Source: Solirubrobacterales bacterium
Lineage (GTDB): Bacteria > Actinomycetota > Thermoleophilia > Solirubrobacterales > Solirubrobacteraceae
NCBI GenBank assembly: GCA_013815355.1
Contig: JACDGG010000007.1
Coordinates: forward strand, 1 to 39,848
Direction of reading: 5' to 3'
DNA length: 39,848 bases
Shown: piece after piece, positions 20,495-30,555 of the stretch
Position numbering within the stretch: the first letter of the stretch is position 1
How the letters are laid out: the number at the start of each line of letters is the position of its first letter
Notes under the pieces: model-generated
Databases searched by the model: none
What the model was told of the DNA's origin: nothing
What the model saw: only the letters and a program-made list of their open reading frames with translations
Position numbers and translations under genes: made by a program

Positions 20495-21361
20495 CTAGTC
20501 TACCTGGTCTCGGACTTCGTAACAAGTTTGTGACATGCGGTACGCGGGATTTGCGGAGTTTGCGATAAACGGCCGCCTTCCGAGCATGCCAATCCGCAAG
20601 CGTGCAGCCCAGCCGCTGAAAAGCGCGACGAGCGCGAACGCCGCGGCCATCACCACCACGCCCGCGAAGATGTCCAGCACGAAGTGATTGCCCGTCGCCA
20701 GCACAGCCGCCGCGGTCATGCAGGGATAGAGGATCCCGAGGACCCTGACCCAGATGCGCGCGGAGATCCTCCACAGCGCGACCGTGCACCACGCCGCCCA
20801 GGCGATGTGCAGCGAGGGCATCGCCGCAAGCTGGTTTGCCTGCGAGGCGAGCGCGCCGCTGTGCCAGGAGCCAATTGCGTGCGTCGAGGCGACGATGTCG
20901 GTGAAGCCCGGGAGCATCCGCGGCGGGGCGACCGGGTATCGCCAGAAGACGATGAACGCCAGCAGGTTGACCAGCACGAGCGCGTTGCGCAACGGGCGAT
21001 AGAGATCGGCCCGTCGCCACCACAGCCAGCCGAGCAGCGAGAGCGTGACCACGAAGTGCGCGTTGTCGTAGTAGTCGGCGATCGCCAGCCCGAGCGAATG
21101 ATGCGCGGCCAGCCAGCCGTCCAGCGCGTGCTCGGGGTCGATGTGCAGGGTGCGCTCGAGACCGAGCACGTCGCCGGCGTGCGCGAGCGCCGCGTTCAGA
21201 CGCAGCGGGGCCAGGTTCGTGATCGCGTCATAGACCCAGCCCAGCCATACGATCGCGAGCGCCTCGACCCACCAGTGCGAGCGCTTCTGGACCGGCTCCA
21301 GTACGTGCATTGAGGGCAGCGTCGCCGAGCGCCCCCCGTCGATCGAAACCGCGGTGCTCAA
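20495..21361 (-). CDS. PAP2-superfamily membrane protein (inositol phosphotransferase/AUR1-like)
   Basis: YPVAPPRMLPGFTDIV...NQLAAMPSLHIAWAAWCTVAL...ATGNHFVLDIFAGVVVM. Confidence 0.85.
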   Translation of the reverse strand: MSTAVSIDGGRSATLPSMHVLEPVQKRSHWWVEALAIVWLGWVYDAITNLAPLRLNAALAHAGDVLGLERTLHIDPEHALDGWLAAHHSLGLAIADYYDNAHFVVTLSLLGWLWWRRADLYRPLRNALVLVNLLAFIVFWRYPVAPPRMLPGFTDIVASTHAIGSWHSGALASQANQLAAMPSLHIAWAAWCTVALWRISARIWVRVLGILYPCMTAAAVLATGNHFVLDIFAGVVVMAAAFALVALFSGWAARLRIGMLGRRPFIANSANPAYRMSQTCYEVRDQVD

Positions 21362-21420
21362 GCGTCTGATGCTATCGACAGATCCAGATCGCCCCGTGGC
21401 GCGGGTCCCAGGATCCGCGC

Positions 21421-22182
21421 TCAGGCGGAGGTGGCGCGGAGGCCGCGCTGCGCGAGCGTGTCCAGCACCCGCGGCAGCGCGGCCACCGTACGCCGCCAGG
21501 AGCCGGCGGCCGAGTAGTCATCGGCGTCGTGGAGCAGCAGCACCGCCCCCGCGCCAACGCCGTCGGTGACGCCCGCGGCGATCGACTCGGCGCTCGCGCG
21601 CTGCTCCCAATCCCGTCCCCAGTGGCTCCACAGCAGGGTGCGCCAGCCCTGTGAGCGCGCGAGGTGCAGCGCTGCGGCGTTGAGCACGCCGTAGGGCGGG
21701 CGGTAGAGATCGAGCGCCGCCCCGGTCGTGCTCGTGATCGTATCCGCGGCTCGCAGGATGTCCTGGCGTGTCTGGGATGGGGTCAGGCGCAGCAGGTTGC
21801 GGTGACGGTCGCAGTGCAGCGCGATCTCGTGGCCCGCCGCGACGATCTCGCGAGCGAGGCCCGGGTTGCGCCGAACCTGCTCGCCGACCAGGAAGAAGGT
21901 CGCCCGCACGCGCTCGCGCGCGAGAATCTCGAGCACCGCCGGCGTGCCCTCGGCGTGAGGGCCGTCGTCGAAGGTGAGCGCATAGCCCTCGCCGCTGGCC
22001 GTGTGATCCTCGACACCCAGCGCCCGGCGCAAACCCGAGGAGATGGGCGCCGGCGAGCCGGGCCAGCCGACGGGACGAGGACCCGCGAGCACCGGAAGAA
22101 CGTATCCCAGCAGCGCCGCGCCCGCGAGAGCTCCCGGGACGCGAGTGCGCCGAGTGCGATGATCGGTGGTGGACATGGTCAA
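21421..22182 (-). CDS. NodB-type polysaccharide deacetylase
   Basis: YALTFDDGPHAEGTPAVLEILARERVRATFFLVGEQ...AGHEIALHCDRHRNLLRL...LYRPPYGVLN...VLLLHDAD. Confidence 0.93.
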   Translation of the reverse strand: MTMSTTDHRTRRTRVPGALAGAALLGYVLPVLAGPRPVGWPGSPAPISSGLRRALGVEDHTASGEGYALTFDDGPHAEGTPAVLEILARERVRATFFLVGEQVRRNPGLAREIVAAGHEIALHCDRHRNLLRLTPSQTRQDILRAADTITSTTGAALDLYRPPYGVLNAAALHLARSQGWRTLLWSHWGRDWEQRASAESIAAGVTDGVGAGAVLLLHDADDYSAAGSWRRTVAALPRVLDTLAQRGLRATSA

Positions 22183-23170
22183 TCTGGTGCTGGGAATCGG
22201 GGCGGCGATCGGGGCTTCGACGCTCTACAGCCTAGGGATCGCCCTGCAGGCGATGGACGCCAAGCAGGCGCCCCACGAGGAGCATCTGCGCCTGGCGCTC
22301 GCCTGGGGCCTGATCCGCCGCGCGCGCTGGCTGCTCGGCACGGGCCTGTCGATCCTCGGCTGGCCGCTGCAGGTGCTCGCGCTGCTGCTCGCGCCGCTGG
22401 TCGTGGTGCAGCCCGCGCTGGCCGCGGGGCTGCTCGTGCTGATGCTGCTCGCCGAGCGCATGCTGGGCGAGCACGCTGGGCGCTATGAGTACATGGCGAT
22501 CGGGGCAATCGTGGTCGGCGTGATCGGCGCCGGGCTGTTTGCCCCCCCGCGCAGCACCACCCACACCTCCGAGGAGCTCACGATCACGGTCGTGCTCGCC
22601 GCGCTCGCGCTCGCCAGCCTGATCCCCTACGTGCTGCGCGTGCTCGGCCGTTCGCGCGCCGAGGTGACGATGATCGGAGCCGGGCTCGCGTTCGGCTGGA
22701 GCGGCGTGGCGACGAAGCTCGCCTCCGACGATCTCTCCGGGCACCACCTGCTCGCCGCCGGGCTCTGGGCGCTCGGCACCGCCGCGGCCTCGGGCGTCGG
22801 CGTGCTCAGCGAGATGAGCGCGCTGCAGTCGCGCCCCGCGATCCAGGTCGCACCGGTCGTGTTCGTGACTCAGACGGTGATACCGGTGGTGCTCGCGCCG
22901 CTCCTGCTGGGCGAGCGCTTCAGCGCCACGCCGCTGGGAGGCGCGCCGCTGATCGCCTCACTGCTGGCGCTCGTCACCGGTGCGGCGCTGCTCGCACGCT
23001 CGCCGTTGCTGCTGGCGCTGATGGAAGGCGAGCGCGTCAACCATGTCAGCGGCGCGGCGCCAAGCCTGTCCGATGCCAGCCAGGAGACGATGCGCTCGAG
23101 TCCCGCCACGGAGGCCGAGGAGCCGTCGAGCTCGACGACGAGCACGTCGCCCGCCCGCATCGGACGCTGA
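22175..23170 (+). CDS. DMT/EamA-like multi-TM transporter
   Basis: [40 protein letters not shown]...; about 9-10 hydrophobic segments; Ser/Thr-rich C-terminus overlaps the opposite-strand gene. Confidence 0.75.
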   Translation: MVNLVLGIGAAIGASTLYSLGIALQAMDAKQAPHEEHLRLALAWGLIRRARWLLGTGLSILGWPLQVLALLLAPLVVVQPALAAGLLVLMLLAERMLGEHAGRYEYMAIGAIVVGVIGAGLFAPPRSTTHTSEELTITVVLAALALASLIPYVLRVLGRSRAEVTMIGAGLAFGWSGVATKLASDDLSGHHLLAAGLWALGTAAASGVGVLSEMSALQSRPAIQVAPVVFVTQTVIPVVLAPLLLGERFSATPLGGAPLIASLLALVTGAALLARSPLLLALMEGERVNHVSGAAPSLSDASQETMRSSPATEAEEPSSSTTSTSPARIGR

Positions 23171-24846
23171 GGCAGCGGCGCGGTCGCGCTCAGGCGCAGC
23201 TGGCCCCTGACGGGCGTGGCCCCGGCGGTGCGGCCGAGCACCAGTTGCCCCACCGATAGGCCGCCCGGGGGCTGCAGGTAGTAGAAGCGGTGGTGCAGGC
23301 CGAGCGCGCGCGCCTGTTTGCGCAGCACACCGCGCGTGCGCTCCCAGCGCAGCAGCGTGGAGCCTGGCACTTCGGGCACGAGCTCATCGCCGAGCGCACG
23401 CAGCTCCTCGATTCGCTGTCGCGAGGGCACGCCGGCGTCGTCGGCGAAGGTCACATGGATCCCCCGCCCCGCGAGCTGCGCGGCGATCGCCGGGATCGCG
23501 CCGGATGGCGCGTGCACGATCAGCGCGACGTCGGGGCGGTTCGTCTCGACGTGCACCAGCGGATGCACCTGCAGGAGCTTGGCCGCGACGACGGTCACCT
23601 CGTCGGTGGACATCAGCCACGAGCCCACGCCCACGAGCAGCGCGACCCATGTCGCGACGGCCGCGAGGCGCAGCTGCCACATCGGGATCGGGCGCACGCG
23701 CCGCGGCGCCGCCAGCACCGCGTCGACGGCGGTGGGTCCTTGCTCCGGTGAGGGCAGCGCGAGCGGCTCCTCGTCGCCGGGCTCCTCGGCCAGGAAGCTC
23801 GCCTGCACGTGCTGGCGCAGCTCATCGGTGTCGTTGGCCAGGCGCAGCAGGTCGAGCGCCGCCATCGCCCGCGTGTTCAGCCGCGCGTGACCGACCGGCA
23901 GCCCGTAGGAGACGACGGGCGTGCCCGCAGCCTTGGCCTCCAGGCAGGTGACGCCGCCGGTGGAGTGCACGAGCACGTCGGCCGCGGCCAGCAGGTCGGG
24001 CATCATGTCGGTGAACCCGTAGATGTGAACGCGCGGCTCATCGGTGAAAGCGCTGCGCAGCTTCGCCGCGAGCTGCTCGTTGCGCCCGGCGAGGCAGACG
24101 ATGCTCGAGACCTCCGCCACCCTCGTGAACTCGCCCACGGCGCCCGCAATGTCGCCCACGCCCCAGCCACCACCCGAGACGACGACCATGCGCCCCTGCT
24201 CGGGCAGGCCGAGCGCTCGGCGGGCGTCGGTCGGGCAGCGCGGCTCGAGAAACTCGGCCGAGATCAGCGGGCGCACGAGCTGCACGCTGCCGGCGCCGGC
24301 GATGCGCTCGACCGAGCTCATCGACTCGCCGTACATGACGAGGTGCGTGTCGATCCCCGGCTGGGCCCAGAAGAACAGGCCCGTCAGGTCGGTGATCGTC
24401 GCGACGGTCGGGCAGTCCACTACGCGCCTGCGCCGCAGATGCGCGAGCACGACCGTGACCGCCGGGTAGGTGGAGACGATCACGTCGGGGTCGTGCTCTG
24501 CAATCGCGCGCGCCAACGGCCGCGCGCCGAGCATGCACAGGAGCCGCCGCACGAGCATCCGAATCGGCAGCACGTGCTCGAGCAGCCAGTAGACGACCGT
24601 GTAGGTCCAGGGGAAGAAGCGCAACTGCACGCGGTAGCCGTCCTCGACGACGGGACGCAGGAACGGGCCCATCGCGGCCAGGCCGTCGATGATCGTGACT
24701 TCGGCGTGCTCCGGCGAGGCGTTGATCTGCTGGGCGAGCGCGCGCGCGGCAGCGGCGTGGCCCTCGCCGACGTCGGCGGACAGAATCAGGACGCGACTCG
24801 GCCCGGAAACCCGGCGCGAATCACGTTTGCGGTTACGGCGTCGCAT
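22870..24846 (-). CDS. MGDG synthase-like glycosyltransferase fused via a TM helix to a degenerate NodB-like domain
   Basis: [25 protein letters not shown]...VVSTYPAV...[57 protein letters not shown]-terminal [31 protein letters not shown]. Start set at [12 protein letters not shown]. Confidence 0.85.
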   Translation of the reverse strand: MRRRNRKRDSRRVSGPSRVLILSADVGEGHAAAARALAQQINASPEHAEVTIIDGLAAMGPFLRPVVEDGYRVQLRFFPWTYTVVYWLLEHVLPIRMLVRRLLCMLGARPLARAIAEHDPDVIVSTYPAVTVVLAHLRRRRVVDCPTVATITDLTGLFFWAQPGIDTHLVMYGESMSSVERIAGAGSVQLVRPLISAEFLEPRCPTDARRALGLPEQGRMVVVSGGGWGVGDIAGAVGEFTRVAEVSSIVCLAGRNEQLAAKLRSAFTDEPRVHIYGFTDMMPDLLAAADVLVHSTGGVTCLEAKAAGTPVVSYGLPVGHARLNTRAMAALDLLRLANDTDELRQHVQASFLAEEPGDEEPLALPSPEQGPTAVDAVLAAPRRVRPIPMWQLRLAAVATWVALLVGVGSWLMSTDEVTVVAAKLLQVHPLVHVETNRPDVALIVHAPSGAIPAIAAQLAGRGIHVTFADDAGVPSRQRIEELRALGDELVPEVPGSTLLRWERTRGVLRKQARALGLHHRFYYLQPPGGLSVGQLVLGRTAGATPVRGQLRLSATAPLPQRPMRAGDVLVVELDGSSASVAGLERIVSWLASDRLGAAPLTWLTRSPSISASSNGERASSAAPVTSASSEAISGAPPSGVALKRSPSRSGASTTGITV

Positions 24847-24976
24847 AAAGGATGGCCGCGCCCGGTCGGGGCGCTCCAGCGCAGCTCCCGTCCGCGCGCG
24901 GGGGCCCCCGGCGGACGCAGCTCTGTACTGAGAGTAGCGTTCATGCAAGAGACTCGCAGCCCTGCCAGACGTAACA

Positions 24977-26470
24977 ATGGGCGACATCCAGCTCACAACC
25001 CCCATACCCCGCACGCGGGATAAGGGCACAGCACGGGCGGCCAGCGGCGGCGAGCGTGCGCACCTGCGGCCCGCCGTCGCGCGCACGCTGGGTGCCACGG
25101 GCATGCTCGGCGTGCTCGCCACGCTCTTTCTGATCAGCGCCGGTGCCGCGTCTGCCCCCTCGCAATACGTGCCCGCACGTGTCGGTGGCTGGCCGGGCTG
25201 GCTCGCGGGACCGCTGGCCGGGCTGCACGTGGGCCTCGGCAGCTCGAGCTTCCAGGTCCTGATGCTGATCATGTGCGCCAGCTACCTGCTCGTGCTCGGG
25301 GGCGCCCGCGAGCTGGCGCTCGCGCCGCTGGCGGGCGCGATAGTGCTCGCACACGTGATCCTCGTGCTCGGGCCGCCGCTGATCTCACAGGACGTGTTCG
25401 GCTACCTCGCGTTCGCTCGAATGGGCGCCCTGCACGGCCTGGACCCCTACACGCACGTCGCCGCCGAAGCGTCGCGCGATCCGGTGTTCGCCTTCGTCGG
25501 CTGGCCCTTCAAGCACTCGCCCTACGGTCCGCTGTTCACGCTTGCCAGCTACCTGACCGCGCCGCTCGGCCCGGCCGGCGGGTTGTGGCTGTTGAAGATC
25601 CTCGCCGCTGCTGCGAGCCTCGGAGCGCTCGCCCTGATCGCGCGGGCGGCGAGGGGACTCGGGCACAGCGCCACCACGGCCGCGGCCTTCGTCGGGCTGA
25701 ACCCGGTGATGCTCGTGCTGGCCGTCGGAGGCGCCCACAACGACACGCTGCTGCTGCTCTCGCTGGCCGGCGCCCTGGCGCTCACCGCCGTCTCACCGCG
25801 GCCGCGCGCCGCCTCGGCGGCGCTCGTCGCCGGCGTCGGCGTGAAGCTGAGCGCCGGGATCGTGCTGCCGTTCCTCGTGCTCTCAGCGCCGCGCGTCCGC
25901 GAGCGCCTTGCGATACTCGCCGCCGCGCTGCTCAGCCTGCTCGCACTCGCGCTGCTCGGCGTGCTCGGCTTCGGCGTGCACGCGCTCGGCTTCCTCGGCG
26001 CGCTCGGGGAGCAGCAACAGCTCGTGGCGACCCACAGCATCCCGGCCGAGACGGCGCGGCTGTTCAGCCTGAGCGGCACGCCCGCCTGGTGGCGTCACCT
26101 GTTCGCCGCCGGGTTCCTCGTGGCGCTCGCAGCCACGCTCTGGCGCACGGCGCGCGGCTCGGACTGGCGGGTCTGCGCGGGCTGGGCAACCGTCGCGCTG
26201 CTCGCCTCGACCGCGTGGTTGTTGCCCTGGTATGCGATCTGGCTGCTACCGCTGGCGGCCGTCAGCGGGGATCGGCGCCTGCGCACCGCCACGCTTCTGA
26301 TCTGCGCCTATGCCATCCTGATCCACCTGCCGCTGGCCGACGGGCTGCTCAGCCCCGGGCGCCAGCGCAGTGTCACGCACCTGCACCTCGCCGTGCCCGG
26401 ACTGCGCCACCGCATGGAATTCGCCAGTTTCGAGATCCTTCACGACGTGCACGTCGATCTCCGCTGGTGA
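24977..26470 (+). CDS. Polyprenol-phosphate-mannose-dependent mannosyltransferase-like integral membrane GT (MptA/B, GT87-like)
   Basis: [63 protein letters not shown]...; multi-TM GT-C fold pattern. Confidence 0.8.
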   Translation: MGDIQLTTPIPRTRDKGTARAASGGERAHLRPAVARTLGATGMLGVLATLFLISAGAASAPSQYVPARVGGWPGWLAGPLAGLHVGLGSSSFQVLMLIMCASYLLVLGGARELALAPLAGAIVLAHVILVLGPPLISQDVFGYLAFARMGALHGLDPYTHVAAEASRDPVFAFVGWPFKHSPYGPLFTLASYLTAPLGPAGGLWLLKILAAAASLGALALIARAARGLGHSATTAAAFVGLNPVMLVLAVGGAHNDTLLLLSLAGALALTAVSPRPRAASAALVAGVGVKLSAGIVLPFLVLSAPRVRERLAILAAALLSLLALALLGVLGFGVHALGFLGALGEQQQLVATHSIPAETARLFSLSGTPAWWRHLFAAGFLVALAATLWRTARGSDWRVCAGWATVALLASTAWLLPWYAIWLLPLAAVSGDRRLRTATLLICAYAILIHLPLADGLLSPGRQRSVTHLHLAVPGLRHRMEFASFEILHDVHVDLRW

Positions 26471-27601
26471 TGCCTCGGGGCGCAGCCTGCGCAGCCGCAT
26501 CGCATCGAGGCGTCTGAACTTGAGGATCTCGAGCACGTAGACGAGGTACACGCTGGCCGCGATTGCGAGCAGGCCGAGGCCGAGCATCACGAGTGTCCAG
26601 CCGGTGCGCAGGTGCCCTTTGTGGTCGCTGTAGGGCACGAAGCGAAGCGCCAGCGCGACGCCCGCGAGCATCAGCGTCCAGCCATAGAAGTAGGCGATCG
26701 TGCGCCGGCTGGAGAAGCCGATGCGCGCCATGCGGTGATGGAAGTGCTCGCTGTCGGGGCGGTAGATCGGCTGCTTGTACTTCAGGCGCTTGAGCACCAC
26801 GAAGGTCGTGTCCAAGAACGGCACCGCGAGCAGGATCAAGGGCAGCACGAAAGACACGACGGCCGCGGTCTTGACGGCGGCCTCGACCGTGATCACGCCC
26901 ATCAACAGGCCGAGCAGGTTCGCGCCGCAGTCGCCCATGAAGCTTGTGGCAGGCGGGAAGTTGAAGATCAGAAAGCCGAGCGCCGCCCCGGCAGTGAGCG
27001 CCGCGAGCACGCCGGGCTGCTGGCGGCCGAGGTCGAAGGCGATCACCGCCATCGCGGCGGCGATGATCACGCACACGCCCGCCGCGAGGCCGTCGACGCC
27101 GTCGGAGAAGTTGACGACGTTCATCATCACGACGAGGCCGAGCACCGTCAGCACCGGCCCGGCGTTCGTGACGCCGGCGTTGGGGAACGCGAGTTCGCCG
27201 ATGAACGGCAGCGTGATGTGCTTGACGGCCACCCCGGCGTTGACGACGATCACGGCCGCGAGGATCTGGCCGATCAGCTTCAGCGCCGGGTGCAGGTCCA
27301 AGCGATCGTCGAGCGCCCCGACGAGCGTGATCACCGCCGCCGCGAGGAGCACCCCGTGCCACAGCTCGTGGTCTTTTCCGTAGCCGGCCGGCAGCACCGC
27401 CAGCGCCGCCACGAGCGCGCCGGCGAAGATCGCAAGGCCGCCGAGCAGCGGCGTCGGACGGTCTGAGAGGCCGCGCTCGCGAGGCTCGTCGATCGCGCCG
27501 ACCCTGCGCGCCAGACCCATGCTCAGCGGGGTCAGCAGCGCGGTCACGCCGGCGGCGATCAGGAAGGCGTAAAGCGCTTCGAGCTCGGTTGGATGCGCCA
27601 T
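26246..27601 (-). CDS. WecA/TagO-like UDP-HexNAc:polyprenyl-phosphate 1-phosphate transferase
   Basis: LSDRPTPLLGGLAIF...GALDDRLDLHPALKLIGQ...NVVNFSDGVDGLAAG...FNFPPATSFMGDCGANLLGLLMG...YRPDSEHFHHRMARIGFSSRRT. Confidence 0.92.
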   Translation of the reverse strand: MAHPTELEALYAFLIAAGVTALLTPLSMGLARRVGAIDEPRERGLSDRPTPLLGGLAIFAGALVAALAVLPAGYGKDHELWHGVLLAAAVITLVGALDDRLDLHPALKLIGQILAAVIVVNAGVAVKHITLPFIGELAFPNAGVTNAGPVLTVLGLVVMMNVVNFSDGVDGLAAGVCVIIAAAMAVIAFDLGRQQPGVLAALTAGAALGFLIFNFPPATSFMGDCGANLLGLLMGVITVEAAVKTAAVVSFVLPLILLAVPFLDTTFVVLKRLKYKQPIYRPDSEHFHHRMARIGFSSRRTIAYFYGWTLMLAGVALALRFVPYSDHKGHLRTGWTLVMLGLGLLAIAASVYLVYVLEILKFRRLDAMRLRRLRPEASPAEIDVHVVKDLETGEFHAVAQSGHGEVQVRDTALAPGAEQPVGQRQVDQDGIGADQKRGGAQAPIPADGRQR

Positions 27602-27641
27602 CTGCTCGCGACAGCATCGCAGGCGCGGGGGTCACGGTGAG

Positions 27642-28940
27642 CTAAACCGGCGCGGGCGCTCCCAGGTTCTCATACAGCGGGTAGCGCTCCACGATCGCGC
27701 CGACGCGCTCGGCGAGCTCACCGGCGCGGCTCTCATACTCGGGCGTCAGCGCGAGCGCGAGCACCTTGCCGATCTCCGTGAAGTCCTCCGCCTGCAGGCC
27801 GCGCGTGGCCAGCGCGGGGGTTCCGATGCGCAGGCCGGAGGCTTCCATCGGCGGGCGCGGGTCGAACGGCACCGCGTTGCGGTTGACCGTGATCTGGATC
27901 TCGTGCAGGCGATCCTCGGCCTGCTTTCCGCTCAGCGCCGGATCGCACTCGCGCAGGTCGACGAGCAGCAGGTGCACGTCGGTGCCTCCGGTGAGCACGT
28001 TGACGCCGTGCCCGGCCGCGAGCAGCTCCTGCGCGAGCGCCCGCGCACCCTCGATCGTGCGCTGTTGGCGCTCCACGAACAGCTCGCTGGCTGCGATCTT
28101 GAAGGCCACGGCCTTCGCGGCGATCACGTGCTCGAGCGGGCCGCCCTGCTGGCCGGGGAACACTGCGGAGTCGATCTTCTTGGCGTACTCCTCCTTGCAG
28201 AGGATCACGCCGGCGCGCGGGCCGCCGAGCGTCTTGTGCGTCGTGGTCGTGACGACGTCGGCGCCGAGCTCGAGCGGGTTGGGGTGAAGGCCCGCGGCGA
28301 CGAGCCCCGCGAAGTGGGCCATGTCGACCATCAGCAGCGCGCCCACTTCGTCGGCGATCTCGCGGAAGCGCGCGAAGTCGAGCTGGCGCGAGTAGGCCGA
28401 CCAGCCCGCGAGCAGCAGCTTCGGACGACGCTCGTGCGCCTGGCGGGCGAGCTCGTCCATGTCGATCAGCGAGCTCTCGCGGTCGACCTCGTAGGCGGCG
28501 ATGTCATACAGCCGCCCCGACACGTTCAGCTTCATGCCGTGCGTGAGGTGCCCGCCGTGGGCGAGCGACATGCCCATGATCGTTTCGCCCGGTGCGAGCA
28601 GCGCGTGGTAGACGGCGGCGTTGGCCTGCGAGCCGGAGTGCGGCTGCACGTTTGCGTGCTCTGCACCGAACAGCGCCTTGGCGCGATCGATCGCGAGCTG
28701 CTCGGAGACGTCGACCCACTCGCAGCCGCCGTAGTAGCGGCGGCCGGGATAGCCCTCGGCGTACTTGTTCGTCAGCACCGAGCCCTGGCATTCGAGCACG
28801 GCGCGCGGCACGAAGTTCTCCGAGGCGATCATCTCGAGCGTGCCCTGCTCGCGCTCCAGCTCGCCGCGCAGGACCTCGGCGATCTCGGGGTCCACCTCGG
28901 CGAGGGGGCGGTTGAAATAGTCGGGGCTAAGGTCGTTCAC
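27642..28940 (-). CDS. glyA: Serine hydroxymethyltransferase
   Basis: [65 protein letters not shown]...[19 protein letters not shown] start. Confidence 0.98.
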   Translation of the reverse strand: MNDLSPDYFNRPLAEVDPEIAEVLRGELEREQGTLEMIASENFVPRAVLECQGSVLTNKYAEGYPGRRYYGGCEWVDVSEQLAIDRAKALFGAEHANVQPHSGSQANAAVYHALLAPGETIMGMSLAHGGHLTHGMKLNVSGRLYDIAAYEVDRESSLIDMDELARQAHERRPKLLLAGWSAYSRQLDFARFREIADEVGALLMVDMAHFAGLVAAGLHPNPLELGADVVTTTTHKTLGGPRAGVILCKEEYAKKIDSAVFPGQQGGPLEHVIAAKAVAFKIAASELFVERQQRTIEGARALAQELLAAGHGVNVLTGGTDVHLLLVDLRECDPALSGKQAEDRLHEIQITVNRNAVPFDPRPPMEASGLRIGTPALATRGLQAEDFTEIGKVLALALTPEYESRAGELAERVGAIVERYPLYENLGAPAPV

Positions 28941-28974
28941 GGCGCTCTCCTTGGCAGGCGGTGTCGGACTTCGG

Positions 28975-29044
28975 TGCCCAGGCGCGCGGCGGGTTAGCTG
29001 ACCGCTTCCCGGTGGTCGCTTCCACCTCAGGCGCCAGTCGCGGC
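28975..29044 (-). ncRNA. ZTP (pfl) riboswitch, glyA leader
   Basis: Minus strand GCCGCGACTGGCGCCTGAGGTGGAAGCGACCACCGGGAAGCGGTCAGCTAACCCGCCGCGCGCCTGGGCA: conserved GACUGGCG, GUGGAA...ACCACCGGG, and CCGCC...GCCUGGGCA of the pfl motif; precedes glyA, a known ZTP regulon member. Confidence 0.92.
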
Positions 29045-29083
29045 AGCTCTCACGAGGCTAGCACTCACCGCAGCGTCGCGGGC

Positions 29084-29719
29084 TCAACGCGCGGCCTGCA
29101 GCGCCTCCTCGACAGCGCTCGCGGGGAGCGCACCCTCGCGCAGCACGAGCCAGCGGCGGTGCCGCTCCCAGTCGCGCAGATCGATGACCGTCGAGGGCGT
29201 GCCCGCGAGCTCTCCCCCGTCGATCGCGAGATCGACGCCCTCGCGCAGGCTGGGCGGCACCTCGGCGAGCGTGCGCGCGTCGGGCTCTCCCGAGCGGTTG
29301 GCGCTGCTCTGCATCAGCGCTGAGCTCACGCCGGTGAACGCCGAAAGCGCCGCCGGCAGTCGCGGCACGCGCAGCCCGAGCGTCTCTGGATCGGTGCGGC
29401 AGGCCGCCGCGAAGCGATGTGAGCGGTTTGCGAGCAGCAGCGTAAGCGGCCCCGGCAAGAGCGCGCGCAGGACGGCGCGCTCTCCCTCTCCCAGCTCCGC
29501 GAGCGTCTCGAGCGCCCGCTCGAGCGTGAAGAACATCACGGCCGCCGGCTGCGCGGCCGGGCGGCCCTTGAGGGCGTAGAGCCGGCGCGCCGCGCGCTCG
29601 TCGTCGGGGTCACAGCAGATGCCATAGACGGTGTCGGTCGGATACACGGCGACGCCGCCGCCGCTCACACAACGCTCCAGGCGCTCGGCGTCCTGCTGCA
29701 CGAGACACACAGCACTCAT
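29084..29719 (-). CDS. tsaC: L-threonylcarbamoyladenylate synthase (Sua5/YrdC/TsaC)
   Basis: GGVAVYPTDTVYGICCDPDDERAARRLYALKGRP...LGLRVPRLP...SSANRSGEPDA. Start MSAVCLVQQ (29719); the ORF-track extension is antiphase read-through of prmC. Confidence 0.93.
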   Translation of the reverse strand: MSAVCLVQQDAERLERCVSGGGVAVYPTDTVYGICCDPDDERAARRLYALKGRPAAQPAAVMFFTLERALETLAELGEGERAVLRALLPGPLTLLLANRSHRFAAACRTDPETLGLRVPRLPAALSAFTGVSSALMQSSANRSGEPDARTLAEVPPSLREGVDLAIDGGELAGTPSTVIDLRDWERHRRWLVLREGALPASAVEEALQAAR

Positions 29720-30555
29720 CGGCGGCGCGCTCCGAGCACGACCCTCTCGATGCCCGCCAGGTCGCTGCGGCACTCGACGTGACCGAACCCCGCCGTCCGC
29801 ATCCGCTGCGCGACGGCGGTGTGCTGTCCGGCGCCGATCTCGATCGCCACACTGGCGACCCGCGGACGTCCGGCCAGCTGGCACAACAGCTCCTCGATCA
29901 CCGCCAGCCCGTCGGTGCCGGCGAACAGCGCCGCCGCGGGCTCGTGGCGCAGGATCTCCGGCGCGAGCGAGCCACGCTCGGAGTCGGCCACATACGGCGG
30001 GTTGGCGAGCACCGCGTCGAAGTCGTCGGGGATGCCGTCGAGCAGGTCGGCATGCAGCCAGCGCACCTCGAGGCCGAGGCGCTCGGCGTTGGCGCGCGCG
30101 AGCGCGAGTGCCTCTTCTGAGAGCTCGCTGGCGCTCACCTGCAGATCCGGGCGCTCGTCCTTGAGCGCGAGCGCAACGGCGCCGCTGCCCGTGCACACGT
30201 CAAGCACACGCGCGCCCTGCTCGAGCTCGAGCGCCGCCTCGACGAGCAGCTCCGTCTCCGGGCGGGGGATCAGCGCGCGGCGGTCGACGTCCAGCTCGAG
30301 GCGGCGAAAGCCGCGCGTGCCTGTGATGTAGGCGACCGGCTCGCGCTCGACGGCGCGCCGGCGCACCGCGTTCTGGAAGGCGCGCACCGCCGGGCCCTCG
30401 ACCGACAGCTCGCGGTCGCTCAAGAGCCGCGCGCGCCCGACGCCGAGCACGTGCGCGAGCATCACTTCGGCGTCGAGCCGTGGCGTCTCGCAGCCCGCCG
30501 CGGCGATCGCGGTGATCGCACCGTCGAGCGCATCGCGAGCGGGGGTACCCCTCAT
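29716..30555 (-). CDS. prmC: Release factor glutamine N5-methyltransferase
   Basis: EPVAYITGTRGFRRLELDVDRRALIPRPETELLVEAAL...VLDVCTGSGAVALALK...DAVLANPPYVADSE. Confidence 0.96.
   Translation of the reverse strand: MRGTPARDALDGAITAIAAAGCETPRLDAEVMLAHVLGVGRARLLSDRELSVEGPAVRAFQNAVRRRAVEREPVAYITGTRGFRRLELDVDRRALIPRPETELLVEAALELEQGARVLDVCTGSGAVALALKDERPDLQVSASELSEEALALARANAERLGLEVRWLHADLLDGIPDDFDAVLANPPYVADSERGSLAPEILRHEPAAALFAGTDGLAVIEELLCQLAGRPRVASVAIEIGAGQHTAVAQRMRTAGFGHVECRSDLAGIERVVLGARRR

Noticed and set aside
29084-30196. ORF-track 370-aa version of the Sua5/YrdC gene
   Set aside because: The N-terminal Arg-rich part is an alternative-frame reading of prmC; the real start is at 29719, overlapping the prmC stop.
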